64,000 bases of DNA from Paenibacillus sp. (GTDB lineage: Bacteria; Bacillota; Bacilli; Paenibacillales; Paenibacillaceae): the NCBI GenBank assembly GCA_023512345.1, contig JAILZT010000006.1, forward strand, positions 124,001 to 188,000. The letters are read 5' to 3'. Below, piece by piece: positions 34,324 through 42,292 of the stretch. Numbering within the stretch: position 1 is the stretch's first letter; each line of letters opens with the position of its first letter. A program made the translations under genes and the position numbers. The notes below the pieces were generated by a model, which saw only the letters and a program-made list of their open reading frames with translations, was not told the origin of the DNA and ran no database searches.

Positions 34324-35868
34324 TTAAGCAGAAACACTGTTATCCGCTTTGATCTTCTCGTCCTCATTATTAATGATATAGTCTTTACCTTTACCTAAGT
34401 AGGACAGGAATAACCCAGCAAATTCCGGATCCCATTGACTTCCTTTCCCCTGGTCCAAAATATTCAGCGCTCGTTCGTGATCCATTCCTTTACGGTAAGG
34501 ACGATCCGAAGTCATGGCATCATAAGCATCCGCAACGGCAATAATACGACCATACAGCGGGATAGACAAGCCAACCAACCCATCTGGATAGCCCTTACCG
34601 TCATATCGCTCATGATGCGAACGTACTCCACTGAGATAAGGAGCCATTTTCTCTGCGGGTTCAATTTGGCGCAGAATATTCTCACCTTGCACCGGATGGC
34701 TCTTGATCTGATCAAATTCTTCATCCGTTAGTTTGCCATCCTTGAACAAGACACTATCTCTGACACCGATTTTGCCGATATCATGCAGAAGTGCCGACTT
34801 GCGCAAATTGTCGAGCGTCTGTCCTGACAGTCCTGCCAATTGGCCAATTATAACGGAGTATTCTGCTACACGCAGCGAATGGCCTGCCGTATAGGGATCT
34901 CTGGCATCCAGTGCCACCGCAAGTGTTGTAAAATAGCTGTCCAGCAATTGTCGATTCTGCTGTTCTTGGGCCTGCAATCCTCGTACCATCATATTGAATC
35001 CGGCAACTAGCTTGGAGAATTCGTCTGAGTATTCATCTTGAACCTGCAGGAGTTGCCCTTCTTTTACATTATTCATTGCTTGATATAGCTCGTTGATGGG
35101 ATGCTGTACGCTTCTCGTCAACAGCCATGCCGCAATAGAGGAGAAGGAGGTGCCTATCAACAGCACCATTCCCTCCCAAACCCAGTAGTTATCCATTTCA
35201 TTGCCACTTGGATTATACATACGGATATGCAGCGTTATAATGAAGAGAAACAACGGAAACGTCCCTATTAGCATACAGCTGATAATAAATTTGGGGCGTA
35301 TGGCTACAAATACCTTGCCTTCCAGAGAAAAATCAACATTGTACAACTCCAAAGCCCGATTACGGAACTCTTTGATCAATGGAATAATAGCTGAACAGGT
35401 AAGAAAAAATTCAATCAGCGCATGCATGCAGGCGACTAATAATGCACCTGCGACTGCTACGCCTAAATAGAAATAGGGAAGTGAAATGAGACCTGTATCA
35501 ATCATCCAAAGGGTGATTAGAAAAGCGGGTACACTAAGGCCGAACAGGTGTGGTACCATGATTCGGAATACTGCTTTCTTTGGCAGCTGATGGGAATGCA
35601 GATAAGCCCTTTCTAACACGACCAATTCTGGCTTTCGTTCCTTTAGGGCAATATGAATGGGCTTAATATGACTCATAAATACCGATATGTCCACTATGGT
35701 CATAATTACAAATGAAACGAAAATTGCAAGTATCAGTCTTAGATACTCTACAGGCGAAATTTCAAGTGAGGAGTAGAGAAGCAAGCTCCCTACAGCTAGT
35801 ACCGCAACAGCAGAGCCGAATAAGTAATTACGGATCTGCTTCTTAAGAAATGCTGCATATAGATTCAT
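34324..35868 (-). CDS. Membrane HAMP/HD-GYP c-di-GMP phosphodiesterase
   Basis: 514 aa. The N-terminal region (about 1-270) has about six helices, then a HAMP linker (TRSVQHPINELYQAM near 268) and a C-terminal HD-GYP domain (about 315-490). Catalytic features are intact: HSLRVAEY, LLHDIGKIG near 358, SHPVQGENIL, RSHHERYDGKGYPDG near 413-427 (full HHExxDGxGYP) and GRIIAVADAYDAMTSDRPYR. Active HD-GYP proteins hydrolyse c-di-GMP to pGpG or GMP. A c-di-GMP-I riboswitch lies 3.5 kb away. GGGGAG SD. Confidence 0.92.
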   Translation of the reverse strand: MNLYAAFLKKQIRNYLFGSAVAVLAVGSLLLYSSLEISPVEYLRLILAIFVSFVIMTIVDISVFMSHIKPIHIALKERKPELVVLERAYLHSHQLPKKAVFRIMVPHLFGLSVPAFLITLWMIDTGLISLPYFYLGVAVAGALLVACMHALIEFFLTCSAIIPLIKEFRNRALELYNVDFSLEGKVFVAIRPKFIISCMLIGTFPLFLFIITLHIRMYNPSGNEMDNYWVWEGMVLLIGTSFSSIAAWLLTRSVQHPINELYQAMNNVKEGQLLQVQDEYSDEFSKLVAGFNMMVRGLQAQEQQNRQLLDSYFTTLAVALDARDPYTAGHSLRVAEYSVIIGQLAGLSGQTLDNLRKSALLHDIGKIGVRDSVLFKDGKLTDEEFDQIKSHPVQGENILRQIEPAEKMAPYLSGVRSHHERYDGKGYPDGLVGLSIPLYGRIIAVADAYDAMTSDRPYRKGMDHERALNILDQGKGSQWDPEFAGLFLSYLGKGKDYIINNEDEKIKADNSVSA

Positions 35869-36291
35869 CCGTCTCCCCGTTTCCAGCCTTTCCAGCTTAA
35901 ACTATTTGCATTTGTTTATAATATATGGTATATTCATATAATATTTGATTTCCCCTATATCTGTTCCTACTTAAGAAAATGTTAACCATTGGGTTACTAG
36001 TAATATAGTTATCGGCAATTCAGACACATAATCTTACGTTTTCTTTGCAGGAATCTCCTTTTTATGAGACTAAATTCACACATAGCATCCGATTCACACT
36101 GGCGCGGTCACGGAACCGCAAGGACAAAAGAGAGGTAGGGCTTTTGTCGTATTGGAAGGATTATTCTCGCCACACGGCTGATGGAAATAATAGGGAATTA
36201 TACGACCCGTTACTCACGAACGGCGGGAGATTAAATATACATGAACACAACCGACCTTTGTTGCAGGCGGTCTAGTGTGTGGAAACATAAA
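35869..36291. other. Intergenic region with hairpin-rich stretch
   Basis: Leader side of the HD-GYP gene. Between 36100 and 36235 several clean stems are seen: GCGGT/ACCGC (36103-36118), GACAAAAG/CTTTTGTC (36123-36148) and ATTATT/AATAAT. A 76-codon frame on the plus strand (36045-36275) has an odd composition and a poor SD, so RNA or DNA structure is more likely than protein. It matches no riboswitch class I know. Confidence 0.4.
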
Positions 36292-36327
36292 GCGCCCGAT
36301 AACCGCTCTTTTGCGGATATCGGGCGC
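36286..36327 (-). terminator. Terminator after the alpha/beta hydrolase gene
   Basis: Perfect stem GCGCCCGATA (36292-36301) / TATCGGGCGC (36318-36327) with inner CCGC/GCGG; minus side continues TTTATGTTT. Confidence 0.75.
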
Positions 36328-36350
36328 GTCTACGTTCAGGGACCAAATAT

Positions 36351-37316
36351 TTATACATATCTCGTTACAAAACTGACCACCCGATCTACATAACCTGGCT
36401 TATCCTTATCATAGGAAGTTCCATGTCCTGCATCATGCACAATAAATTGCTCTTTAGGACTTTGGCAAGCCTCATACAGTTCATTCATCATGCTGAAGGG
36501 CACAAAGGTATCCGCATCCCCATGAATGAATAGAATGGGTACCCTTGCTTTTCTCACCTGATTCAAAGCGGAGGCCTCCCCAAAGGAATAACCTGATTTT
36601 AATCGAGTGACCAGACTGGCACTGTTAACAAAAGGAAAGCTTGGCAAACGATACATACGCCGCAGCTGATAAGCCAACTGTGCTTTAACGGAAGTATATG
36701 CGCAATCTGAGACGATTGCTTTTACCTGCGAGGGAAGGTCTTCGCCAGAGGTCATCAGTACTGTAGCTCCCCCCATAGAAACCCCGTGCAGAATGATCTT
36801 GGCTTCCGGCCCCGTCTTCTCAACAACATACTGTATCCACTGTAGATAATCGCGACGTTCATGCCAACCAAAGCCGATATAATCACCTCCGCTCTCTCCA
36901 TGCCCTCTTGCATCGGGAATTAGAACGTTATAACCCAGGAGTTCGGCATATATTTTGGCATACGCCCCCATATCCTTGCCTTTGCCTGAATAACCGTGAG
37001 CAATAATTGCTGTACGTCCCTCAGCCCTGCTGGAAGGGAGCATATACGCTCGAAGCTTCAAGCCATCCTCCGATACGATCTCTACATTCTGGAACGTTTG
37101 ACTAGATATCCAATTCTGCCCCTCACCCCATGAAGCCCCAGCAACTGGAGGATTAGCTTTCAAATCACGATTATTGCTTAAAAAAACCTTTGGTGCCCGC
37201 TTAATAGCGATCCTGTAAAAAAAGAATCCGCCATATCCTACTCCCCCAGCTAAAACAATAATTATTAACAAGCCAATTAAGCTCCACAGCAATGTTGTTG
37301 CCACCCTTTCGGTCAT
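36351..37316 (-). CDS. Alpha/beta hydrolase, membrane-anchored (BAAT/YqkD-like)
   Basis: 321 aa. An N-terminal helix (about residues 8-30, LLWSLIGLLIIIVLAGGVGYGG) anchors an alpha/beta-hydrolase domain. Nucleophile elbow GVSMGG near 180, oxyanion-type motif AHGYSGKG near 106, catalytic Asp in FIHGDADTFVP and His in HDAGHGTSY near 298. Substrate unknown. The ATG at 37316 is chosen; a TTG at 37328 is possible. Neither has a clear SD, because a MITE-like element begins about 15-23 bp upstream and probably removed the native leader. Confidence 0.82.
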   Translation of the reverse strand: MTERVATTLLWSLIGLLIIIVLAGGVGYGGFFFYRIAIKRAPKVFLSNNRDLKANPPVAGASWGEGQNWISSQTFQNVEIVSEDGLKLRAYMLPSSRAEGRTAIIAHGYSGKGKDMGAYAKIYAELLGYNVLIPDARGHGESGGDYIGFGWHERRDYLQWIQYVVEKTGPEAKIILHGVSMGGATVLMTSGEDLPSQVKAIVSDCAYTSVKAQLAYQLRRMYRLPSFPFVNSASLVTRLKSGYSFGEASALNQVRKARVPILFIHGDADTFVPFSMMNELYEACQSPKEQFIVHDAGHGTSYDKDKPGYVDRVVSFVTRYV

Positions 37317-37339
37317 AAAAATGTTCAATATGTATCATA

Positions 37340-37737
37340 GCTCTTTCTCAAAAACAGTGCTCGACTTTCCGCTTGCGTCACTCTATGGGGAATGATTTCA
37401 ATCTAACTTCGCCTGATGTTTCACCGGGTTTGAGGTAACTACGCCTTGAAGGTACCCCATTCGGGGTTGCGGATCCATCCTTCGGCAAAATAGAGGGAAA
37501 AATGCCCGCTAATACCGACAGAAAAGCCTTTATTTCGTGATTAAAGGGAAAATATCCCTCTAATCTTAGACATAACGCCTTAAAGAGGTATTTTCTCAAA
37601 ATTAGCGGGCGAAATTCCCTCTAATAGCCCAAAAGAGATGTCAGGCGCAGAAATAGAGGGAGAAAATCCCTCTATTAGGGCGTAACGATTTACTGTCCTA
37701 CCCGTCACCTGTCGAGCACTGATTTTGGTGTTGAGCT
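37340..37737. mobile_element. MITE-like non-autonomous element with 9-bp target duplication
   Basis: 398 bp between direct repeats TGTATCATA (37331-37339 and 37738-37746). The ends are imperfect inverted repeats of about 26 bp (21 of 27 matching when the flanking A is counted); the shared inner block is CAGTGCTCGAC. There is no transposase ORF. The interior contains four copies of a palindrome of the type AATAGAGGGA-N5-TCCCTCTATT. A partial copy of the left end lies at 15772-15846. Confidence 0.7.
37489..37678. repeat. Four-copy palindrome array inside the MITE-like element
   Basis: Units near 37490-37512, 37541-37564, 37602-37625 and 37651-37677. The last is the most perfect (AATAGAGGGA / TCCCTCTATT). 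Each could form a hairpin with a five-base loop. Confidence 0.6.
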
Positions 37738-37811
37738 TGTATCATATTACAAACGTTAGGTCCAGCCAAATTAACCCCAAATGTAACACTTAAAACAAAC
37801 TAAAGTAAACG

Positions 37812-37858
37812 AAAAAAATAGAACTGCTTCTGGGAACCCTCTCCCGGAAACAGCTCTA
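37812..37858 (-). terminator. Terminator after the LPXTG gene
   Basis: Imperfect stem (minus strand AGCTGTTTCCGGGA / TTCCCAGAAGCAGTT) followed by CTATTTTTTTC, 14 bp after the stop. Confidence 0.7.
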
Positions 37859-37871
37859 TTGCAATAGGGAT

Positions 37872-39317
37872 TTATTGTTTTCTAAACAGTCTGGTGCGCA
37901 GCAATAATCCAAGGGCTGCTAAGCCAAGACCCATTACATAAAAAGGATTAGAACTTGATTCGCCTGTCTTGGGCAACTGATCAATAGCTGGGGCACCCAG
38001 CGGGATACTGTCATCATCGGATAGGACAACACTCTCAGTTGTAGATGCTGGTGCTGGTGCTGCAATCACACCCAATGGAATTTCATCCTCAAGGATTGTA
38101 GTCGTATCGTTACTTGGTGTTGGTGCAAGGTCAGGTACCGTTACAGAACCAAGCGGCACAGGATTCTCATCCACAACTATAATACCTGGGACCGTTTCTG
38201 TAGCTGGTGAAACCGCTGTGTCTGTCGGTGGTGTTACTACCGGCGGTGTTACTACCGGCGGTGCTTCTACTGGCGTTGTTACTACCGGAGGTGCTTCTAC
38301 CGGCGGCGTTACTACTGGCGGTGTTACTACGACAGGCGGTGTTACCACAACCGGCGGTGTTTCTACGACCGGCGGTGTTACTACCGGCGGTGTTTCTACG
38401 ACAGGCGGCGTTACTACTGACGGTGTTTCTACGACCGGCGGTGTTTCTACGACAGGCGGCGTTACTACTGGCGGTGTTTCTACGACAGGCGGCGTTACTA
38501 CTGGCGGTGTTTCTACGACCGGCGGTGTTTCTACGACCGGTGGCGTTACTACGACCGGCGGTGTTTCTACGACCGGCGGTGTTTCTACGACCGGCGGTGT
38601 TTCTACGACAGGCGGTGTTTCTACGACAGGCGGTGTTTCTACGACAGGCGGTGTTTCTACGACCGGTGGTGTTTCTACGACAGGCGGTGTTACTACCGGC
38701 GGTGTCACTACTACCGGCGGTGTTTCTACGACCGGTGGTGTTTCTACAACCGGCGGTGTTACTACCGGTGGTGTCACTACTACCGGCGGTAGTACTACTA
38801 CCGGCGGTGTTACTACGACCGGCGGCGTTACTACGACCGGCGGTGTGTTGCCGTTGCCGTTGCCGTTGCCATTTCCATTTCCGTTGCCGTTGCCATTTCC
38901 ATTTCCATTTCCATTTCCATTTCCGTTACCATTTCCATTTCCGTTACCATTTCCATTTCCGTTGCCATTTCCGTTGCCATTTCCATTGCCGTTGCCATTT
39001 CCATTTCCGTTGCCATTTCCATTGCCGTTGCCATTGCCGTTGTTACTCCCGGCATTGCCGTTAGGTTTATCGTTACCGTTATTTCCATTGGTCCCGTTAC
39101 TACCATTATTGTTGGTATTATTAGCATTGCTATTACTGTTGTTACTATTATTTTCATTGCTATTCTTGGTACCGCCATTATTAGTGCCCACGGATACTTC
39201 GTTGTTGTTTTTATTTCCTCCGGCTCCTGCAGCTTCTATCGTCGTAAGAGCAACATTATTAGATACCATTGCTCCTCCTAATACCAAGGACAATGCGATC
39301 TTAGATCCCTTTTTCAT
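37872..39317 (-). CDS. Repetitive LPXTG cell-wall-anchored surface protein
   Basis: 481 aa. Signal peptide (about 1-30), an Asn/Gly/Ser-rich stretch (35-90), a long Asn-Gly dipeptide run (about 92-157), then a Pro/Val/Thr/Glu array with units such as ETPPVV and VTPPVV (about 158-375), a short unique part and a sorting signal LPKTG near 447 followed by a hydrophobic helix and RLFRKQ. Sortase would attach it to peptidoglycan. No enzymatic domain; it probably acts as a stalk or matrix protein. Repeat units are multiples of three bases, so slippage changes length without frameshift. A c-di-GMP-I riboswitch lies in its leader. Confidence 0.85.
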   Translation of the reverse strand: MKKGSKIALSLVLGGAMVSNNVALTTIEAAGAGGNKNNNEVSVGTNNGGTKNSNENNSNNSNSNANNTNNNGSNGTNGNNGNDKPNGNAGSNNGNGNGNGNGNGNGNGNGNGNGNGNGNGNGNGNGNGNGNGNGNGNGNGNGNGNGNGNGNGNGNGNTPPVVVTPPVVVTPPVVVLPPVVVTPPVVTPPVVETPPVVETPPVVVTPPVVTPPVVETPPVVETPPVVETPPVVETPPVVETPPVVETPPVVETPPVVVTPPVVETPPVVETPPVVTPPVVETPPVVTPPVVETPPVVETPSVVTPPVVETPPVVTPPVVETPPVVVTPPVVVTPPVVTPPVEAPPVVTTPVEAPPVVTPPVVTPPTDTAVSPATETVPGIIVVDENPVPLGSVTVPDLAPTPSNDTTTILEDEIPLGVIAAPAPASTTESVVLSDDDSIPLGAPAIDQLPKTGESSSNPFYVMGLGLAALGLLLRTRLFRKQ

Positions 39318-39362
39318 ATTAAAACCTCCAATTAGATTCTATGTAGTTAAAAAATAGACAAC

Positions 39363-39410
39363 AAAAAGACTGCCAGAAGTAGAGTAGTTTCGGCTCTCTT
39401 CATGGCAGTC
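39363..39410 (-). terminator. Expression-platform terminator of the c-di-GMP riboswitch
   Basis: Minus-strand stem GACTGCC (39410-39404) / GGCAGTC (39374-39368) followed by TTTTT (39367-39363). It lies between aptamer and LPXTG gene and overlaps the aptamer's 3' side. Confidence 0.8.
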
Positions 39411-39490
39411 GGACGGTCATTGCACCTCTCGGTACGTTAGACTCCTAAACTTTGCGTCCCTTCCTTTCAGAAGGTTTGCGATTTACATGA
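39405..39490 (-). ncRNA. c-di-GMP-I (GEMM) riboswitch
   Basis: Minus-strand leader of the LPXTG gene. The GEMM core is clear: CGCAAACC, a short stem capped by a GAAA tetraloop, then GGGACGCAAAG, followed by a second hairpin region with GTCTAA and GTACC-GAGA-GGTGC. A terminator adjoins it, so binding controls transcription read-through into the surface-protein gene. Whether ligand turns it on or off cannot be read with certainty. Confidence 0.85.
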
Positions 39491-39611
39491 GTTCATATGT
39501 ATTTTTATGGCGAATCCAACCGCTGTGGAATGCTCTAAAACTAGTAAATTGTACCTATTACCATAATTATCCTATGTCGTCTATGACATTTGTTACCTTT
39601 GAACTAGTGCT

Positions 39612-39641
39612 AGTGTAACTCGCCATGTCGATTATTGTCAA
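39612..39641 (-). promoter_or_regulatory. SigA-type promoter for the riboswitch-LPXTG transcript
   Basis: Minus-strand TTGACA (39641-39636), 18-base spacer, TACACT (39617-39612). Confidence 0.55.
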
Positions 39642-39666
39642 CATGTTCCTTTCAATTTTTCTAAAA

Positions 39667-39691
39667 AGCAAATAGACGCCGCATGGCGCCT
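39667..39691 (-). terminator. Terminator after the 32-aa ORF
   Basis: Minus-strand AGGCGCC-ATGC-GGCGTCT followed by ATTTGCTTTTTAG; separates the small ORF from the LPXTG promoter. Confidence 0.6.
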
Positions 39692-39725
39692 TATAAAGAT
39701 TGGACATTTTTAGCTCCATACACTT

Positions 39726-39824
39726 TTATAAAAGCTGAATCCACCCAACCATAGATACCCATAACGGAATGCTCAGGAACACGCCAAATACCAATCCACG
39801 ACGAAAATTTCCTTCATACTTCAT
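39726..39824 (-). CDS. Small membrane protein candidate, 32 aa
   Basis: A short frame beginning MKYEGNFRRGLVFGVF and ending GWIQLL: basic N-terminus then one hydrophobic helix, the layout of small bacterial membrane proteins. The SD AGAAGGA is seven bases before the ATG, and a terminator follows about 35 bp after the stop, together making it credible. No known family is claimed. Confidence 0.5.
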   Translation of the reverse strand: MKYEGNFRRGLVFGVFLSIPLWVSMVGWIQLL

Positions 39825-40016
39825 TCTTACATCCTTCTTCCTCTAGGTAGATAGTAATAATTTATTTATTTCAATTTTAATATATTAAATTCTTCCCATT
39901 TATTATGTGAATTATGTCACATTTATCTGTATGTTTAGAAATACCATTGATTATTTTTTCGTTAACAGGGTAGAATAGGAATATACGTTCCCATTTTAAT
40001 GAAAGGGTGGATATCT

Positions 40017-40424
40017 ATGCAGAGGGCTGGAGGTACTGAAAATATACTGGTTAAATCATATGTGCTTCTCCCACTCATATTATCCGCCTTCGAGCGTGAT
40101 GCACGCCTTATTTCCACCCATCTCCGGACACCAGCTCCCTATTTAGATATGCTTAATGCCGCTGCGGCTGCTGCCACTGGAGATTTAAGGGATATACGCT
40201 ATGAAATGAGAAGACAAGGGATCAAGGTCTATGACCAGCAGAACCTGAAAGTCGGAATCGAAGCCAAATTTATTTGCCGGGGCTATCATGATCGAATGCT
40301 GCTTCTCTACGATATGATTGCTGCACAAGCTGCCATACACATGCGAAAATACCTCGGAATGGATATATCAGCTTTTAAGAGCTATGAAGAACAGTATTGG
40401 ATCAAGCCAGAATCAGGAGAGTGA
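40017..40424 (+). CDS. Hypothetical protein, 135 aa
   Basis: Soluble, helix-rich protein beginning QRAGGTENILVKSY with an Ala-rich helix (LDMLNAAAAAATGDLRDI near 45-62) and the basic segment YEMRRQGIKVYDQQ near 65-78. The ATG at 40017 is seven bases from AAAGGGTGG; an ATG at 39999 has no SD. I do not recognise the family. Transcribed alone, convergent with the ASCH gene. Confidence 0.6.
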   Translation: MQRAGGTENILVKSYVLLPLILSAFERDARLISTHLRTPAPYLDMLNAAAAAATGDLRDIRYEMRRQGIKVYDQQNLKVGIEAKFICRGYHDRMLLLYDMIAAQAAIHMRKYLGMDISAFKSYEEQYWIKPESGE

Positions 40425-40432
40425 GCGGATAG

Positions 40433-40470
40433 CAAAAAAATAGGCCTCGCCTTTGGGAGTAGGCAAGACC
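40433..40470 (-). terminator. Terminator of the ASCH-isomerase-thiamine-binding operon
   Basis: Minus-strand stem GGTCTTGCCT / AGGCGAGGCC (with two G-U pairs) followed by TATTTTTTT. It lies 105 bp after the ASCH stop. Another imperfect hairpin (GGGGGT / ACCCCC) is at 40494-40529. Confidence 0.6.
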
Positions 40471-40574
40471 CGAATCATATATCACAAAACACTGGGGGTG
40501 TTTGATATCATCAATATAAACCCCCAACCTGAAAATTACCTGATCACCAGATAAAAATCACATTAAAAAGGAAA

Positions 40575-41003
40575 TCAGGATTGTTGAGTAGTATGGACTA
40601 TTGGATATTCCCATAGACTCAGCTTCCCGTTCACAGGGATAGGATGGCTCAAAGGTGTCATCTCCGCAAGCTTCCAAGCAAAACGACCTTCGGTATAATC
40701 CCCAAAATCGTATTCGTTCCCGCTGACCCAGCCTCCACCATTTCCATCATGCGTTATCTCATAACACTCTTCCAGTGAACCTATTGCAAGAATAACTCCC
40801 ACCGGCAGATTACTCTCTGTATAGCCATGTTTAGACAATACGGATTTGAAAGGTTCCTGCCTGCAAATCGCCTTATCGATTTTTTTGCCGGCATGAATAG
40901 CCAACTCTCCCCGATGGTTCGTTCTCCAAGAACGGGTCTCAAATTCCTTTTCTCCAAGAGCAACTAGTGTCGCCCACGGCTGACGTATGGTTATACAGAG
41001 CAT
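40575..41003 (-). CDS. ASCH domain protein
   Basis: 142 aa, PUA-like fold predicted to bind RNA or a modified nucleoside. The N-terminus ITIRQPWATLVALGEKEFETRSW, with W-R-T-N-H-R-G-E-L-A-I-H-A-G next, is the ASCH signature (Q-P-W at 8-10, E-T-R-S-W near 22). AAGGAGA SD. It lies 18 bp after the sugar isomerase gene in a minus-strand operon. Some ASCH proteins hydrolyse N4-acetylcytidine; no such role is shown here. Confidence 0.8.
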   Translation of the reverse strand: MLCITIRQPWATLVALGEKEFETRSWRTNHRGELAIHAGKKIDKAICRQEPFKSVLSKHGYTESNLPVGVILAIGSLEECYEITHDGNGGGWVSGNEYDFGDYTEGRFAWKLAEMTPLSHPIPVNGKLSLWEYPIVHTTQQS

Positions 41004-41021
41004 TCTGCAAAGTCTCCTTGT

Positions 41022-41795
41022 TTACACCAGATTCAGCTTGCGGAAATAGTCCAGAGACAACTTAGCACTCTCCAGTGAGGAAGAGGCATATGTTTCTTGC
41101 TCTACAATATAGTAGAGAATTCCCGCTTGATCAGCAATATCGAAGATTCGATTAAAGTCCACCTGCCCCATGCCTAGATCAGTTTCTTTGTGATCGGCCC
41201 CAAAATCCTTAATATGGACCAGCGGCACACGACCTGCATATCGGGACACATAATCAACAGGATCTGCACCGCCTACATACACCCAGCCCAGATCAAACTC
41301 GGCTATCATATGTTCAGCAGGAATTTTTTCCAGCCACAGGTCGATAATGGCTTGCCCGTTTACTTTTTTAAATTCAAAATCATGGTTGTGGTAGCCATAT
41401 TTGAGGCCTGCTGCCCGGACCATCTCGGAAGCTTTTTCAAAAAAGGGGATTAGCGCAGTCACATCTTCAAGTGAAGGGTGTTGCGGCACAGGCGACCCTG
41501 GTGTGATTATATATTGAAGTCCAAGCTCTTGGGCATACTCGATTTCTCTGGATAATGAGGATTGCATCTTTTCTAGACTACTGAAGTCAAGGCCAACGTG
41601 TGCAGACGGAGCCGCCAGTCCGAGATCATCAAGGGTTGTGCGCAATTCCTTAGCAGATACGCCGAAATAACCAGCAAACTCCACCGCATGGTAGCCGATA
41701 TCAGCCACTTTGCGCAAGGTACCTAGCAAATCCTTTTCAGTCTGGTCTCGCAAGGTATACATCTGAATACCTACCATTTGTACTGTATTCGCCAC
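41022..41795 (-). CDS. Sugar phosphate isomerase/epimerase (xylose isomerase-like TIM barrel)
   Basis: 257 aa AP-endonuclease-2 fold. Metal-site candidates are visible in order: VEFAGY near 38, HNHDFEF near 137, EFDLGWVYVGG near 165, HIKDFG near 195 and EQETY near 235. Relatives act on inositol or rare sugars; no substrate can be given. The GTG start has GAGGAG ten bases upstream. 17 bp after the MTH1187 gene. Confidence 0.85.
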   Translation of the reverse strand: MANTVQMVGIQMYTLRDQTEKDLLGTLRKVADIGYHAVEFAGYFGVSAKELRTTLDDLGLAAPSAHVGLDFSSLEKMQSSLSREIEYAQELGLQYIITPGSPVPQHPSLEDVTALIPFFEKASEMVRAAGLKYGYHNHDFEFKKVNGQAIIDLWLEKIPAEHMIAEFDLGWVYVGGADPVDYVSRYAGRVPLVHIKDFGADHKETDLGMGQVDFNRIFDIADQAGILYYIVEQETYASSSLESAKLSLDYFRKLNLV

Positions 41796-41812
41796 GAAAG
41801 TCCCACTCCTCT

Positions 41813-42124
41813 TTAGTTGGATTGTAACAACTTGCGCTCAACCGATTCGAGTTTCCCCCGGCTGGTAGAGTCCTTATCACGGCGGTCGTCAATTTTAACA
41901 GATGTCGATACACGCTGTGCTCCACTCTTAAAAGGGGATTCATGCAGCGCTTCTACTGCAGCTAGAATCCGCCCCAACGGGCCTTCGATGATAGTTCCCA
42001 TGGACGTGAGCTCGTAGGTTACACCTTCTACTGTCTCCAGCACACGCTGCATATCCGCAACATAGCTGCTGAGGCTTGTGCTGCCTGTTCCAATCGGAAT
42101 AACCGATACTTCTGCAATTGCCAC
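41813..42124 (-). CDS. MTH1187 family thiamine-binding protein (YqgV-like)
   Basis: 103 aa ferredoxin-like fold of the former DUF77. Opening AIAEVSVIPIGTGSTSLSSYVAD and GVTYELTSMGTIIEGPLGRI near 34-53 are typical. Members bind thiamine or its pyrimidine part. GTG start with GAGGAGGTAA upstream. First gene of a three-gene minus-strand unit; no TPP riboswitch is visible in its leader. Confidence 0.85.
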   Translation of the reverse strand: MAIAEVSVIPIGTGSTSLSSYVADMQRVLETVEGVTYELTSMGTIIEGPLGRILAAVEALHESPFKSGAQRVSTSVKIDDRRDKDSTSRGKLESVERKLLQSN

Positions 42125-42292
42125 TCGGATTACCTCCTCTTAAGTTATGAACGAGTTCAGTAGTACGATCTCTCTTTTCTTCTTATTGTAGCAACTGAAA
42201 CCCTCTCCCACAAATTGCAGGACATTTACGCTTCTTTAGATCTGTATTCGACTCGACTAAGTCTAGTTGCCCAGTACTACGCTCACAGTAAT

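Noticed and set aside
36100..36150. c-di-GMP or guanidine riboswitch at the HD-GYP leader
   Set aside because: An ACGG-containing loop recalls guanidine-II, but the closing pairs and second hairpin do not fit.
36045..36275. 76-codon ORF on the plus strand
   Set aside because: Poor SD and it coincides with a hairpin-rich stretch; coding is not supported.
38800..39050. Possible CRISPR-like or tandem-repeat locus
   Set aside because: The regular repeats are codons of the Asn-Gly run, without spacers.
38218..39357. Long open frame (379 codons) on the plus strand opposite the LPXTG gene, made of TTGGVST-like units
   Set aside because: It is the mirror of the repeat array; the minus strand has the SD, signal peptide, sorting signal and riboswitch.
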